A stretch of DNA of 64,000 bases from Anaerocolumna sp. AGMB13020 (lineage in GTDB: Bacteria > Bacillota > Clostridia > Lachnospirales > Lachnospiraceae). The position numbers and the translations under genes are program-made. The notes beneath the pieces are model-generated. The model worked only from the letters and a program-made list of their open reading frames with translations. It had not been told where the DNA came from and did not search any database. The DNA is taken from contig NZ_CP136910.1 in the NCBI RefSeq assembly GCF_033100115.1, forward strand, positions 5,596,001-5,660,000. Reading direction: 5' to 3'. Shown in pieces: positions 53,349-61,797 of the stretch (position 1 is its first letter; the number at the start of each line of letters is the position of its first letter).

Positions 53349-53513
53349 AAAAAGCGATGTTTTATAAAAGCAATGTTTCATAAAAACAGTGCAGTAAATA
53401 AGCAAGTATAGTAAAGACAGCATAGTTAAAAGCAGCGTAGTAAAAAAACAGTGTAGTAAAAAACCAGCATAAACATTATAACAGGGTAGTAAAAACAGGG
53501 CAGAAAAACAGGA
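53349..53513 (+). repeat. degenerate A-rich tandem repeats, intergenic
   Basis: About ten imperfect units of 14-17 bases of the form AAAAACAGYGTAGTA run through the gap between the AraC-VOC gene and the isochorismatase gene. The array ends about 10 bases before the latter. No protein is encoded. The region 53183-53348 shows nothing else. Confidence 0.6.
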
Positions 53514-53524
53514 GGAAAAATTAT

Positions 53525-54049
53525 ATGGACAAGGCAGTATTATTAGTAGTGGACATTCAAACAGTTATTATGGAGGAACATCCATATAATGAAGTGCATT
53601 TTCTTGAAGGTGTAAAGAAAATGATTTCTTATGCCAGAGCGAAAGAGATGGAAGTGATCTATGTCAGACACAACGACGGACCCGGAAGCAGCATGGAGTA
53701 TGGCAGCAGAGGGTGGCAGATATATAGCGAGATTGCACCCTTAGAAACAGACAGAATCTTTGAGAAAAGGTATAACAGTGCTTTCCGGCAAACCGGCTTG
53801 AAGGAATATCTTGACAGTAAAGGTATTAAAAAGATCTACCTTGTGGGCCTTCAAACCGAGTATTGTATTGATGCAACCTGTAAATCTGCCTTTGAACAGG
53901 AATATGAAGTAATTATACCGGAGGGTACGAATTCAACCGTTGATAATCAGTTTATGACCGGAAAGCAAGTGTATGAATATATTAATTTTGCCTTATGGAA
54001 TAACAGATTTGCTAAAGTAATACCTCTTGAGGAAGTATTAAACCAGTAA
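53525..54049 (+). CDS. isochorismatase family cysteine hydrolase
   Basis: 174 residues with the catalytic triad positions of the family: Asp10 in VVDIQ, a Lys in FEKRYNSAF (about residue 80), and the nucleophile Cys in QTEYCIDATC, preceded by the cis-peptide region LVGLQ. Members hydrolyse amides such as nicotinamide, N-carbamoyl compounds or isochorismate. The ring-specific residues do not identify the substrate here. AGGAGG lies 8 bases before the ATG. It ends 3 bases from the convergent HAD gene. Confidence 0.9.
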   Translation: MDKAVLLVVDIQTVIMEEHPYNEVHFLEGVKKMISYARAKEMEVIYVRHNDGPGSSMEYGSRGWQIYSEIAPLETDRIFEKRYNSAFRQTGLKEYLDSKGIKKIYLVGLQTEYCIDATCKSAFEQEYEVIIPEGTNSTVDNQFMTGKQVYEYINFALWNNRFAKVIPLEEVLNQ

Positions 54050-54052
54050 GAA

Positions 54053-54739
54053 TCAGGCACCGACAATATCCAATAACTCATATAAATTTTTTATGCTATA
54101 GGTACTTATGATATCTGCTGAAGGTGCGGCAGAGTTTCTGTTGAGCCAGCAGGTATCTATACCGGCAAGATTGCCTCCTTTTATATCGCTGCTTAAGGAA
54201 TCGCCAATTATTAAAGTACTTTCAGCATCAAAGTCTTTTACATGAGATTTTACATAATCAAAGAATTCTGCAGCCGGTTTCTGGTATCCTATGGCCTGAG
54301 AAGTAAATATATCCTCAAAATAAGAGTATAAACCGGATTGTTTTAAGCGCTTTATCTGAGTTTCTGTTACTCCGTTTGTCACGATAAACATACGGAAGGA
54401 ACCTGATAAGCGCTTTATTAACTCTGCCGCTCCTTCCAACATTTCATGACCGTTTCCTAACCGTTCCCGGTAGTTTTGCTCCCAGAGCCTTCCATCAGCC
54501 TCTTTGCCAAGTGAGAGTAAGGCCTTTGAAAATCTGGTATTTAATACTTCCTCTAACGGAATCTCACCCTTTTCATAAGCAGCCCAAAGGTCTTTATTAA
54601 CTCTTGAATAGGTATCAAAGACTTCCTTTGTAAAGGTGATACCGCTTTCTTCAAAGAGATGCTTTAAGGCATATTGTTCATTGGCAGCGAAGTCCAATAG
54701 AGTATCATCCAGATCAAAGAGTAAAATCTTATAGTTCAT
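54053..54739 (-). CDS. HAD hydrolase, YjjG/YfnB-type noncanonical pyrimidine nucleotidase
   Basis: 228 residues with all HAD motifs: DLDDTLLDF (motif I), VTNGVTE (II), YQKPAAEFF (III) and IIGDSLSSDIKGG (IV). The cap (ANEQYALKHLFEESG and on) matches the YjjG/YfnB group, which removes phosphate from 5-nucleotides including damaged pyrimidines. AAGGAG precedes the ATG. It converges with the isochorismatase gene, and no terminator is seen in the 3-base gap. Upstream (54740-54983) I see no gene. Confidence 0.9.
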   Translation of the reverse strand: MNYKILLFDLDDTLLDFAANEQYALKHLFEESGITFTKEVFDTYSRVNKDLWAAYEKGEIPLEEVLNTRFSKALLSLGKEADGRLWEQNYRERLGNGHEMLEGAAELIKRLSGSFRMFIVTNGVTETQIKRLKQSGLYSYFEDIFTSQAIGYQKPAAEFFDYVKSHVKDFDAESTLIIGDSLSSDIKGGNLAGIDTCWLNRNSAAPSADIISTYSIKNLYELLDIVGA

Positions 54740-54983
54740 AGTAAGCTCCTTATACTATCAGTTGATTTAAAACACATATAACTATAATATCAATTAAAGT
54801 ATTTGTCAACGAAAGGGGAATAAAGGCATGAGATTCGCATCCTGCCATGCTGAAGTCTAAAGTAATGGGAAGAGTGTAAAGTTAAAAGAGTGGAAGTGAG
54901 AGAACTGATAACAGAATAGGGAAAATAAGAGTGTGCATAAAAGATGCAATATTGGAACTCTGATGATGCAAAATTAAGAGTGA

Positions 54984-55027
54984 TTGACAAATGTTCTCAC
55001 ATTCAATACAATGAAAGTGAGAACATT
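54984..55027 (+). promoter_or_regulatory. promoter wrapped in a long palindrome (operator)
   Basis: A consensus TTGACA (54984-54989), a 17-base spacer and TACAAT (55007-55012). The inverted repeat AATGTTCTCAC (54990-55000) / GTGAGAACATT (55017-55027) has one arm in the spacer and the other just past the -10. A bound repressor would block polymerase. It drives the oxidoreductase-kinase pair downstream, after about 115 bases of leader. Confidence 0.7.
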
Positions 55028-55143
55028 TTCTATTTTAATTAATTTAGGATAGGAATCTATCTTTAACGATATCTTTCTAATGATGTGGCTGGAAAAACGG
55101 TCTTTCGAAACCATGAAAGGACTAATAGAACGGAGAATACAAT

Positions 55144-56103
55144 ATGACAGTGAGATTTGGTATTATTGGGCTTGGCGGTATTGCAAGCAGATTTGCAGGT
55201 GTTTTAAAAAATGCAGAGGGTACAAGCCTTGCAGCAGTTGCTTCAAGAGATATGGAAAGGTCTGAAGCATTTGCGAAGGAATATAATGCTGGAAGAGCAT
55301 ATGATAATTATGATGCATTATTACAGGATGATGAAGTCGATATCGTTTATGTGGCATTAACCCATAACTTTCATTATGATATTATAAAAAAATGCATACT
55401 TCAGGGAAAGGCTGTGCTTTGTGAAAAACCTTTTGTTACCACTCAAAGGGATGCAGATGAATTGATTGAGCTGGCAAAAGAGAAAAATGTTCTTTTAATG
55501 GAAGCTATGTGGAGCAGATGTATCCCTGCTTTTAGAAAAGCAAGGGAATGGGTTGCAGGGGGGCTTATCGGTAAACCACAGCTTGTACAGGCAGCTTTCT
55601 GTTTTCATATTCCTTTTGATGCAGAACACAGGCTATTTAACCCCGAGCTAGCAGGTGGAAGTCTCTATGATGCTGGTGTATACCCCATTGAGTTTGCTAC
55701 GGGTATCTTAGGAGAGAATCCGGTAGAAGTAAGTGGAATTGCTCATAAATGCACAACCGGAGTTGATGATTTTACAGTCATAAATCTTGGCTTTGCAAGC
55801 GGTGCATTAGCATCTTTGGCCTGCGGTCTGAATGCCAGGGTATCTCAGGATGCAATCGTCTATGGAACAGATGGAAAAGTGGTGGTATACAACTTCCTTG
55901 GGGCTCATAAAACAGAGAGATATAATGAAAATGGCGAATTGCTGGAGACCTTCGAAGAAGAATTTGAAGATGGTTTTATTTATGAAATCCAACATATCAG
56001 CGAACTGTACCGCAATAAGAAAATAGAGAGTGAATACATTCCTTTAAAAGATACCAGTGCATGTGCAGGTATATTTGACAAACTTATCGAGAAATGGCAA
56101 TAG
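55144..56103 (+). CDS. Gfo/Idh/MocA family oxidoreductase
   Basis: 319 residues. The N-terminal Rossmann domain has FGIIGLGGIASRFAGVLK, and the catalytic EKP appears in VLCEKPFVTT. The C-terminal domain carries GGSLYDAGVYPIEFATGILG, in which the DxxxY/H sites lie. These enzymes reversibly oxidise sugars, inositols or dihydrodiols with NAD(P). The sequence resembles the dihydrodiol dehydrogenase-like branch. The ATG has GGAG 9 bases ahead. It starts the transcript from the palindromic promoter at 54984, and an APH-type kinase follows after 12 bases. Confidence 0.9.
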   Translation: MTVRFGIIGLGGIASRFAGVLKNAEGTSLAAVASRDMERSEAFAKEYNAGRAYDNYDALLQDDEVDIVYVALTHNFHYDIIKKCILQGKAVLCEKPFVTTQRDADELIELAKEKNVLLMEAMWSRCIPAFRKAREWVAGGLIGKPQLVQAAFCFHIPFDAEHRLFNPELAGGSLYDAGVYPIEFATGILGENPVEVSGIAHKCTTGVDDFTVINLGFASGALASLACGLNARVSQDAIVYGTDGKVVVYNFLGAHKTERYNENGELLETFEEEFEDGFIYEIQHISELYRNKKIESEYIPLKDTSACAGIFDKLIEKWQ

Positions 56104-56115
56104 AGTGAGGTAGTA

Positions 56116-56925
56116 ATGGGAAAGGAATCGACACTTATTGGAAAAGGAAATACGGCGGAGATATATCAGTGGGAGGAGGATAAAATTCTAAAACTCTACT
56201 ACGATTATATGCCAAAAGAAGCCGCCGAATGGGAATATAATATAACGAAGCAATTATCAGACAGGTATACCTTCCTTCCAAAGGCCTATGAAAAAGTCCA
56301 GAGAGAAGACAGATTTGGTGCAGTCTATGAAAAGATATCGGGCAAAGCCATGCTGGGAGAGATGTTTGCTAACCTGAAGGAATACAAATATTATTGCAGA
56401 ACACTGGCAGGAATCCATAAAGACATACAAAAAAATATTGATTTTGAGTTTATTTCTGTGAAGGATAAGCTGCGAGGTGATATTGCCAGAGCAGAATACC
56501 TGACGGAGGGAGAGAAGACCAGAATTAATAATTATATGAATGGACTGCCGGAAGGAAGCGCATTGTGTCATTTTGATTTTCATCCGGATAATGTAATCCT
56601 TACTGACAAAGGTCCAATAACCATTGACTGGATGACTGCCTGTAAAGGTGAGCCTGTTGCAGATGCTGCTAGAACTTATATAATGCTAAAATACAGTGAT
56701 ATTCCTGCACCTAATGCTTTTAAGAAGAAACTGGTCCGTTTCTTTCAGGGAAGAATGGCGTCCGCTTATATAAAAGAATATCTAAAGATAACCGGGCTTT
56801 GTATGGAGGATATAAAGAAATGGGAACTTCCTGTAGTAGCAGCCAGATTATCGGAAAGAAGACCAGAAAGTGAAGCAAAAATACTGGTCAGACTTATTCG
56901 CAGAAGGTTAAGCACCTGTACTTAA
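56116..56925 (+). CDS. APH-family phosphotransferase
   Basis: 269 residues with a kinase-like fold: Gly-containing N-lobe GKGNTAEIYQW, catalytic loop LCHFDFHPDNVIL, and the metal-binding TIDWMTA. The small N-lobe and this loop match phosphotransferases that act on small molecules such as aminoglycosides, choline or sugars. It lies 12 bases after the oxidoreductase gene, GAGGTAG precedes the ATG, and a strong terminator follows. Sugar metabolism by the pair is a reasonable inference; drug resistance is not shown. Confidence 0.85.
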   Translation: MGKESTLIGKGNTAEIYQWEEDKILKLYYDYMPKEAAEWEYNITKQLSDRYTFLPKAYEKVQREDRFGAVYEKISGKAMLGEMFANLKEYKYYCRTLAGIHKDIQKNIDFEFISVKDKLRGDIARAEYLTEGEKTRINNYMNGLPEGSALCHFDFHPDNVILTDKGPITIDWMTACKGEPVADAARTYIMLKYSDIPAPNAFKKKLVRFFQGRMASAYIKEYLKITGLCMEDIKKWELPVVAARLSERRPESEAKILVRLIRRRLSTCT

Positions 56926-56938
56926 GAGGCTTATACAG

Positions 56939-56995
56939 AAAGAGTGAAAGAACATTATTTGCAGATGAAATAGTGAATCTTTCACTCTTTATTAT
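56939..56995 (+). terminator. terminator of the oxidoreductase-kinase operon
   Basis: Perfect 13-bp stem AAAGAGTGAAAGA (56939-56951) / TCTTTCACTCTTT (56978-56990), followed by an A/T-rich tail. Confidence 0.8.
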
Positions 56996-57046
56996 TACTT
57001 TTATGACGTTTATCTTAATTCTTCTTAGCTATTATTACAGGTTCGT

Positions 57047-57140
57047 TATAAGGTATAATTCTAGTTTTTCATAAATGAAGGAACTATCTATAAGGTATAA
57101 TTCTAGTTTTTCATAAATGAAGGAACTATCTATAAGGTAT
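57047..57140. repeat. 42-bp tandem duplication at a gene end
   Basis: Two exact 42-base units (57047-57088 and 57089-57130) and the first 10 bases of a third (TATAAGGTAT, 57131-57140). The partial copy covers the stop codon and last codons of the minus-strand EFR1 gene. The unit contains GGTATAATTCTAG. Confidence 0.85.
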
Positions 57141-57876
57141 CCAGATAATATCTGGTCTTACCCTGGGTCTTATTTTTATATTCAATGGCAGCGACAGGAC
57201 AGCCGCAGATACATGCCATACAATGGGTACAATGATTATTCCAGGCAGGTTTATTGCCCGACATTTCAATATTGTTTAAGGGACATAGCTTTACACATTT
57301 ACGGCAGCTTATACATTGATCCGTTGCATGAAATCCTTTTGCTTTAACCACAAGCCCATAAAAGGCAGTATTTATAAAACCACTCTTTGCTTTAGCTTTT
57401 GCAGTAAAAGTGTCAAAGGCACTGCCCTCTTGAATGTTTTCTGCAAGTTTCAGGATGAAAGGAGTACTTTTTTCTATGATCTCCTTCGCAACGGCTTTCT
57501 CAGGAGCGGAATACATGGTGATGTAGTTCTCTGGCATAATAATCTCTGCAAACCCTTGTAATTCAAAGTGTTTAAACTTACATAATTCTTTGATATAACC
57601 TATGGCATTGGCTGTGTCATCACCGCAGGTCATAAGAAAATATACTTTTTGATTACCAGTAAATGTGGCAGTACGGATGAACTCTTCAACAACCCGGGGG
57701 ATTCTCCAGGCATAAGTGGGACAAACAAAAACAAAAGGTCTGTCAGGAGAAATCAGTTCTTCTCTACTTCCAGTTTTTATCAGTTCATTCATAGAAATCA
57801 GTGCATCTTTTGTTTTCTCTGCAATAATCTTAGCCACATAACGGCTGTTCCCGGTACCGCTAAAATATAAAACCAT
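57130..57876 (-). CDS. EFR1 family flavodoxin-ferredoxin protein
   Basis: 248 residues. An N-terminal flavodoxin-like domain begins MVLYFSGTGNSRYVAKIIAE, with the FMN phosphate loop SGTGNS. The C-terminal quarter has two [4Fe-4S] sites: CISCRKCVKLCPLNN and CTHCMACICGCPVAA. EFR1 proteins are common in anaerobic Firmicutes and are thought to move electrons between an unknown donor and acceptor. GAGGTG lies before the ATG. The gene is alone on its strand; its 3' end touches a 42-base tandem duplication. Confidence 0.92.
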   Translation of the reverse strand: MVLYFSGTGNSRYVAKIIAEKTKDALISMNELIKTGSREELISPDRPFVFVCPTYAWRIPRVVEEFIRTATFTGNQKVYFLMTCGDDTANAIGYIKELCKFKHFELQGFAEIIMPENYITMYSAPEKAVAKEIIEKSTPFILKLAENIQEGSAFDTFTAKAKAKSGFINTAFYGLVVKAKGFHATDQCISCRKCVKLCPLNNIEMSGNKPAWNNHCTHCMACICGCPVAAIEYKNKTQGKTRYYLDTL

Positions 57877-58000
57877 ATTTTCACCTCTTGATCTTAGACT
57901 TAATAAAGAGATTCGTAAATTTTATCTTTTCCTGGTATTCTGAATATTACTTTTATATTTGGAAGCGATAAAAGAATAAAAATCAATTTATATATATACT

Positions 58001-58633
58001 TTATTTCAGCTTATCTATTTTCATTCGATAACTCCAGTTACCGATCTTTTGACCATTTCGTTCCAGTGTCATCTCATGAAATTCATCAAAGCCATTTTTC
58101 TTATAGAAAAGCCGATTCTGTTCCGTATTGGTGATGAGCGTGAGTAAACCACCACCTCTTTTTTCAATATAAGGTTTAATCCCTTCCCCGAGAATCTTAC
58201 TTCCTAATCCTTGCCCTTGACAAGAAGCTGATACTGCGAGGGTTTCAAGATACCATACTCGACCTGGCAGACTGTGGCATGCAGAACCAGCTTCCTGAGC
58301 CAGCTTAAGAAACCCAAAAGTATTAAAAATTCCACCAGTAAGTAATGCCTTGATTCCACCCGCGGTCACATAATCCATTAATCCAAGTTCCTGCTTATCA
58401 GGAGTCTTTAATAAGGCGGCAGCCAAAATTTTATTCTTATCAACTCCAACTAAAATGACATGCTTCTTATAATAAGCTTTGACAGCAGTGCTTAATATGC
58501 GGTGCAGGAAGTTGAATTGTCTCTCTCTGTTTTTAATATACATCTTGAAGAAACCATAATCTTGAAAAGATACCGTTAATAGAACTGCAATTTCTCCAAG
58601 TTCACTTTTTCTTGCTTTTCTGTATTCCATCAT
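58001..58633 (-). CDS. GNAT family N-acetyltransferase
   Basis: 210 residues with the acetyl-CoA site in LAVSASCQGQGLGSKILGEG and the following NRLFYKKNGFDEFHEM. The N-terminus MEYRKARKSELGEIAVLL is typical of GNATs. Two adjacent ATG codons follow a GGAGG site. It is divergently oriented to a TetR regulator gene at 58775, with 141 bases between the starts, so that regulator may control it. Substrate unknown. Confidence 0.88.
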   Translation of the reverse strand: MMEYRKARKSELGEIAVLLTVSFQDYGFFKMYIKNRERQFNFLHRILSTAVKAYYKKHVILVGVDKNKILAAALLKTPDKQELGLMDYVTAGGIKALLTGGIFNTFGFLKLAQEAGSACHSLPGRVWYLETLAVSASCQGQGLGSKILGEGIKPYIEKRGGGLLTLITNTEQNRLFYKKNGFDEFHEMTLERNGQKIGNWSYRMKIDKLK

Positions 58634-58774
58634 ACCATGTCCTCCATATACAGCTATTGATAAATGTACATGTGTATATTATACTTATATCGAACAACAG
58701 TCACAATGTGCAATGTTAATTAAATTGTTCAAAGATAAACACTTCGTGAAAAACTGTACAGGAAAGGGAAGGTT

Positions 58775-59317
58775 ATGGAAGACAGAAGAGCTGTGAAAAC
58801 AAAACGTGCAATTCGAAATGCATTTTTGGAATTATTAAAGCATAAGAGCATCAATAGGATCAGCGTAGTGGAGATATCAAAGCTTGCTGATTTGGGACGC
58901 GGGACATTTTATCTGCATTATAAGGATGTTTACGACCTGATGGAGCAACTTGAAAATGAATTGATCTATCATATTGAACTCTTCTATGATCAATCCTATC
59001 CCTGTGATAACTCTATGAAAATACTTAATTTTACGGATAAGCTAACCGAATACATGGAAACAAACCGCGAAGTATTTCTGGTGCTCGCCCGAACTGAAAA
59101 TGGAGGCAGAACCTTGGAAAAGATAAAGAATTTTTTCAACCATAAGTTACAGTCGGATAGCTCCTGTTCTGTCACAGAAGCTGATAAGGTAGAGGTGATT
59201 TTTATTATCGCAGGAGTATTCGGCGTACTGGAAACCTGGTTATGCGAGGAGATGAAAATGCCTGGAAAAGCAGTCTCTGAACTGCTTCATAAACTGCTGT
59301 TAAAATTCGAATCGTGA
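58775..59317 (+). CDS. TetR/AcrR family transcriptional regulator
   Basis: 180 residues. The HTH lies at 24-50 (ISVVEISKLADLGRGTFYLHY), the classical TetR recognition segment, and the helical C-terminal domain resembles the group found with clostridial drug or stress genes. AAAGGGAAGG precedes the ATG. Its nearest possible target is the divergent GNAT gene. Its end overlaps a possible minus-strand frame by 31 bases. No effector can be named. Confidence 0.9.
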   Translation: MEDRRAVKTKRAIRNAFLELLKHKSINRISVVEISKLADLGRGTFYLHYKDVYDLMEQLENELIYHIELFYDQSYPCDNSMKILNFTDKLTEYMETNREVFLVLARTENGGRTLEKIKNFFNHKLQSDSSCSVTEADKVEVIFIIAGVFGVLETWLCEEMKMPGKAVSELLHKLLLKFES

Positions 59318-59535
59318 TTTGTGGTAAGCTCTTGCTCTTCTTTATTAAAACCTGTAATCAAAGTCAGGCCGAATATAAACTGAAATAAGTAAACATAACC
59401 TCCGCCACTGCTTTGATACAGATAAACGAATGGAGCACCAATTGTACTATTAAGAAAATCTTTATAACTGAAGACAATCAGATTTGTAAACGAAATATAA
59501 AAAGCCGGTAACCCAATTAATAGAAGTTTTGGCAT
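59287..59535 (-). CDS. possible small membrane protein downstream of XRE-DUF2975
   Basis: An open frame of 82 residues from an ATG at 59535 without a good binding site; the frame is open further upstream into the XRE gene. Two hydrophobic stretches (LLIGLPAFYISFTNLIV and VYLFQFIFGLTLITGF) could be membrane segments. It lies 34 bases after the XRE gene and overlaps the convergent tetR end. I recognise no family. It could be a third operon member, a remnant or chance. Confidence 0.3.
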   Translation of the reverse strand: MPKLLLIGLPAFYISFTNLIVFSYKDFLNSTIGAPFVYLYQSSGGGYVYLFQFIFGLTLITGFNKEEQELTTNHDSNFNSSL

Positions 59536-59569
59536 ATTACAATGCCATTTACCGTGTTTTTTTATTTGC

Positions 59570-59791
59570 TTATAGAAGTGCTCCAGGCCCCTCCCCCCTC
59601 CACTCCAAGATATCACCTGGTTGGCAATCCAGGGCTTTACAGATTTTATCCAGAGTATCAATTTTAATGGCTTTTGCTTTTCCGTTCTTTAATATAGATA
59701 TATTGGCCATAGTGATACCGACTCTTTCGGAGAGTTCTGTAACACTCATTTTTCTCTTGGCCAGCATAACGTCAATGTTTATTATAATCAT
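59570..59791 (-). CDS. XRE-type HTH regulator (YozG-like)
   Basis: 73 residues from the ATG at 59791, which gives the family start MIIINIDVMLAKRKMSVTEL; an ATG at 59803 is closer to the AAAGG site, so the start is uncertain by four codons. The HTH runs ELSERVGITMANISILKNGK, and the conserved ending is CKALDCQPGDILEW. This small XRE type is nearly always encoded beside a DUF2975 membrane protein, as here (53 bases upstream, same strand). Confidence 0.9.
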   Translation of the reverse strand: MIIINIDVMLAKRKMSVTELSERVGITMANISILKNGKAKAIKIDTLDKICKALDCQPGDILEWRGEGPGALL

Positions 59792-59844
59792 AGAAACAAC
59801 CATGCCTTTCTCACAGACTTAAAACTTTTGGGCTGCTGGCTCCT

Positions 59845-60324
59845 TTAGATGGTATACTCGTTTTCTTCCTGCAGTTTTGCTGCTTTGTAAACCAGATGGG
59901 AAAGAGCAGCGGAAGCCACAGTAATGGCGATACCTATAAAGACAACAATTAAGGCTAAAAAGATAATACCCGGATGACTCATATTCAGGAAAAAGAAAAC
60001 CAGATTTCCCATAAAGAAATAAACGGTATCCGCAGCAGCAAGGAGAGATATAAATCGTAACTGCTCGGCATTTTTATTGCAGAAAGAGTTCTCGCTGCCA
60101 ATTTCAGAGGCTATGTGATAACAGCAGATTAAAGTTAAATAACAGGGAACAGCAGATATCCATAAAAATATCATCCAGGGCCAATAAGCAAAAGAGTACG
60201 CAGGGTTACTCACAGAGATACTTCGTCCCCATTCCGGAAATAAGACCAGATATAAAAAGATACCGCAGATACCTGTACCGAAAACGATAATCTTTAACCA
60301 TTTTGCAAATTTTTGACTATTCAT
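59845..60324 (-). CDS. DUF2975 family membrane protein
   Basis: 159 residues from the ATG at 60324 (AAAGGG ahead); the open frame extends to 60447 but the extra residues are basic and unlike the family. Four membrane helices are predicted, with the conserved IASEIGSENSFCNKNAEQLRFIS loop between helices 2 and 3, which identifies DUF2975. Function unknown. With the XRE regulator downstream it forms a common two-gene module that may sense the membrane state. Confidence 0.88.
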   Translation of the reverse strand: MNSQKFAKWLKIIVFGTGICGIFLYLVLFPEWGRSISVSNPAYSFAYWPWMIFLWISAVPCYLTLICCYHIASEIGSENSFCNKNAEQLRFISLLAAADTVYFFMGNLVFFFLNMSHPGIIFLALIVVFIGIAITVASAALSHLVYKAAKLQEENEYTI

Positions 60325-60706
60325 TAAACGACCAACCCTTTCTTTTTGCCCGCAGACTTTACTCCACAGGCACAATTTTAAACGCGAATTGTAAACCTTC
60401 ACACTATAAGCTATAAAACGAAGTTTTTTTATGGCCTTATAGTTCACTTTGAAGTACTTGTTATATAGAGGAAGATATTCTGTTATGTATAAAGCTGCTG
60501 ATTATAAAAGCTAAAAAAGCTGCAAATACTGAATCTTATTAACAATACCCAATCATTTTAGAAACTTTGTTTTTAGATATAAAAGAAAACTCGTTTTATT
60601 GTTTAGTATAACAACGCATTGTAGCTATTATAAAACGCATCAATAAATAAGTCAATAATCCATCAATAAATATTTATTGTAATACGATAAGAATGTCTAC
60701 GGAAAA

Positions 60707-60753
60707 TTGTATGCTTGACATACAATTAAATTATTTGTATACTAGACATACAA
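60707..60753 (+). promoter_or_regulatory. promoter with twin palindromic operators (MarR target)
   Basis: TTGACA (60715-60720), a 17-base spacer and TATACT (60738-60743). Two near-identical 19-base palindromes overlie it: TTGTATGCTTGACATACAA (60707-60725) covers the -35, and TTGTATACTAGACATACAA (60735-60753) covers the -10. The sites are 28 bases apart. The MarR protein encoded two genes on is the likely binder. 60448-60706 is AT-rich and holds nothing else clear. Confidence 0.75.
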
Positions 60754-60777
60754 ACAAATGAACAGGAGGTGATTCAA

Positions 60778-61797
60778 ATGTATAAGCCCAAAGAAAATCC
60801 CAGTCTGTATTTCAATATACTGCATCAGAAGAGAGTAGCAGAATTGCTGCTGGCAGCAATTCGTTCTGATTTGTTTTCGTATCTTGAAACTTATTCTGCT
60901 CCAAAGGAGGTTTCCCGGCATACCGGCCTTAACGAGCGCAATTTGAAGTTGGTACTCAATGCACTGTCAGCTGCAGGTTTCCTTGAAAAGTCTGGAGAGC
61001 AATACCGAAATACATCTCAGAGCAATGAATTTTTGAACAAATGCAGTGAGGTTTATATAGGTGAAACAATTCTTTACAGAGAGAATATGATGTCGCTATC
61101 AAATTTGGAGGAACGCTTAAGGAACGGTCCCGATCCGGTGGTTCAGTCAAATAATAAAGGAGTTGAAGTTTATGACTTTTATGAAGCGGCACGGGTTGGA
61201 ATTCCGGAAATGTATACAGGACGGGTTCAGTCTTTTATTAGAAATGTTAAAGAAGTCTTCGGTCAATCCTCCCCGCAAAAAGTTCTTGATCTTGGAGGCG
61301 GTAATGGCGTTATGACCATGGAACTCTTAGCGGAGTATCCTGCTTGCAGAGGTGTAATATTTGAACATCCAAGTGTCGCAAAGCTTCCAGGACAGCTGGC
61401 AGCTGAGAGAAAACTGACAAATCGCATTGAAGTCAGAGAGGGAGATTTTAACCTGGACCATATAGGAAGCGGATATGATTTGCTTCTGGCTTCCGGAATA
61501 CTGGATTTTGCAAAAGATCATCTGGAGGAGCTTATGGGAAAATTAACGAAAGCTCTCACCCCGGATGGTATCTTATATTTGGTGACCAATGAAATATCAG
61601 AGGATTTTCAGACACCTCCCCAAAGCATACTGGGATGGCTGTCAAGCCATCTGGATGGTCTGGATCTGCTGCTTAGTGCAAATACCATAAGAGCTCAGCT
61701 TATGAAGCATAATTTTGTTAAGATAAATGTAATTGGGATTGACGGTGCCTATAGCAGTCTGCAAGGCGAATTTTACAGAAAAGGAGATAAGTTATAA
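60778..61797 (+). CDS. SAM-dependent methyltransferase with winged-helix N-terminus
   Basis: 339 residues from the ATG at 60778, 7 bases after AGGAGGT; a GTG at 60769 lies inside that site. The N-terminal ~100 residues are the dimerisation/winged-helix domain of O-methyltransferases (EVSRHTGLNERNLKLVLNAL), followed by the SAM fold with VLDLGGGNGVMTMELL and a VIFEHPSVA segment. It resembles the plant/antibiotic O-methyltransferase group. The substrate is unknown. It abuts the marR gene (stop and start are adjacent bases) and lies under twin operators. Confidence 0.87.
   Translation: MYKPKENPSLYFNILHQKRVAELLLAAIRSDLFSYLETYSAPKEVSRHTGLNERNLKLVLNALSAAGFLEKSGEQYRNTSQSNEFLNKCSEVYIGETILYRENMMSLSNLEERLRNGPDPVVQSNNKGVEVYDFYEAARVGIPEMYTGRVQSFIRNVKEVFGQSSPQKVLDLGGGNGVMTMELLAEYPACRGVIFEHPSVAKLPGQLAAERKLTNRIEVREGDFNLDHIGSGYDLLLASGILDFAKDHLEELMGKLTKALTPDGILYLVTNEISEDFQTPPQSILGWLSSHLDGLDLLLSANTIRAQLMKHNFVKINVIGIDGAYSSLQGEFYRKGDKL

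Noticed and set aside
53349..53513. CRISPR array
   Set aside because: Units are imperfect, 14-17 bases and contiguous without unique spacers; no cas gene is present.
54790..54990. 66-codon minus-strand frame between the HAD gene and the palindromic promoter
   Set aside because: No ribosome binding site; it runs through repetitive AT/AG-rich sequence and into the promoter spacer.
57047..57140. Insertion-sequence footprint or attachment site
   Set aside because: The repeat is a simple head-to-tail duplication without inverted ends, transposase or integrase.
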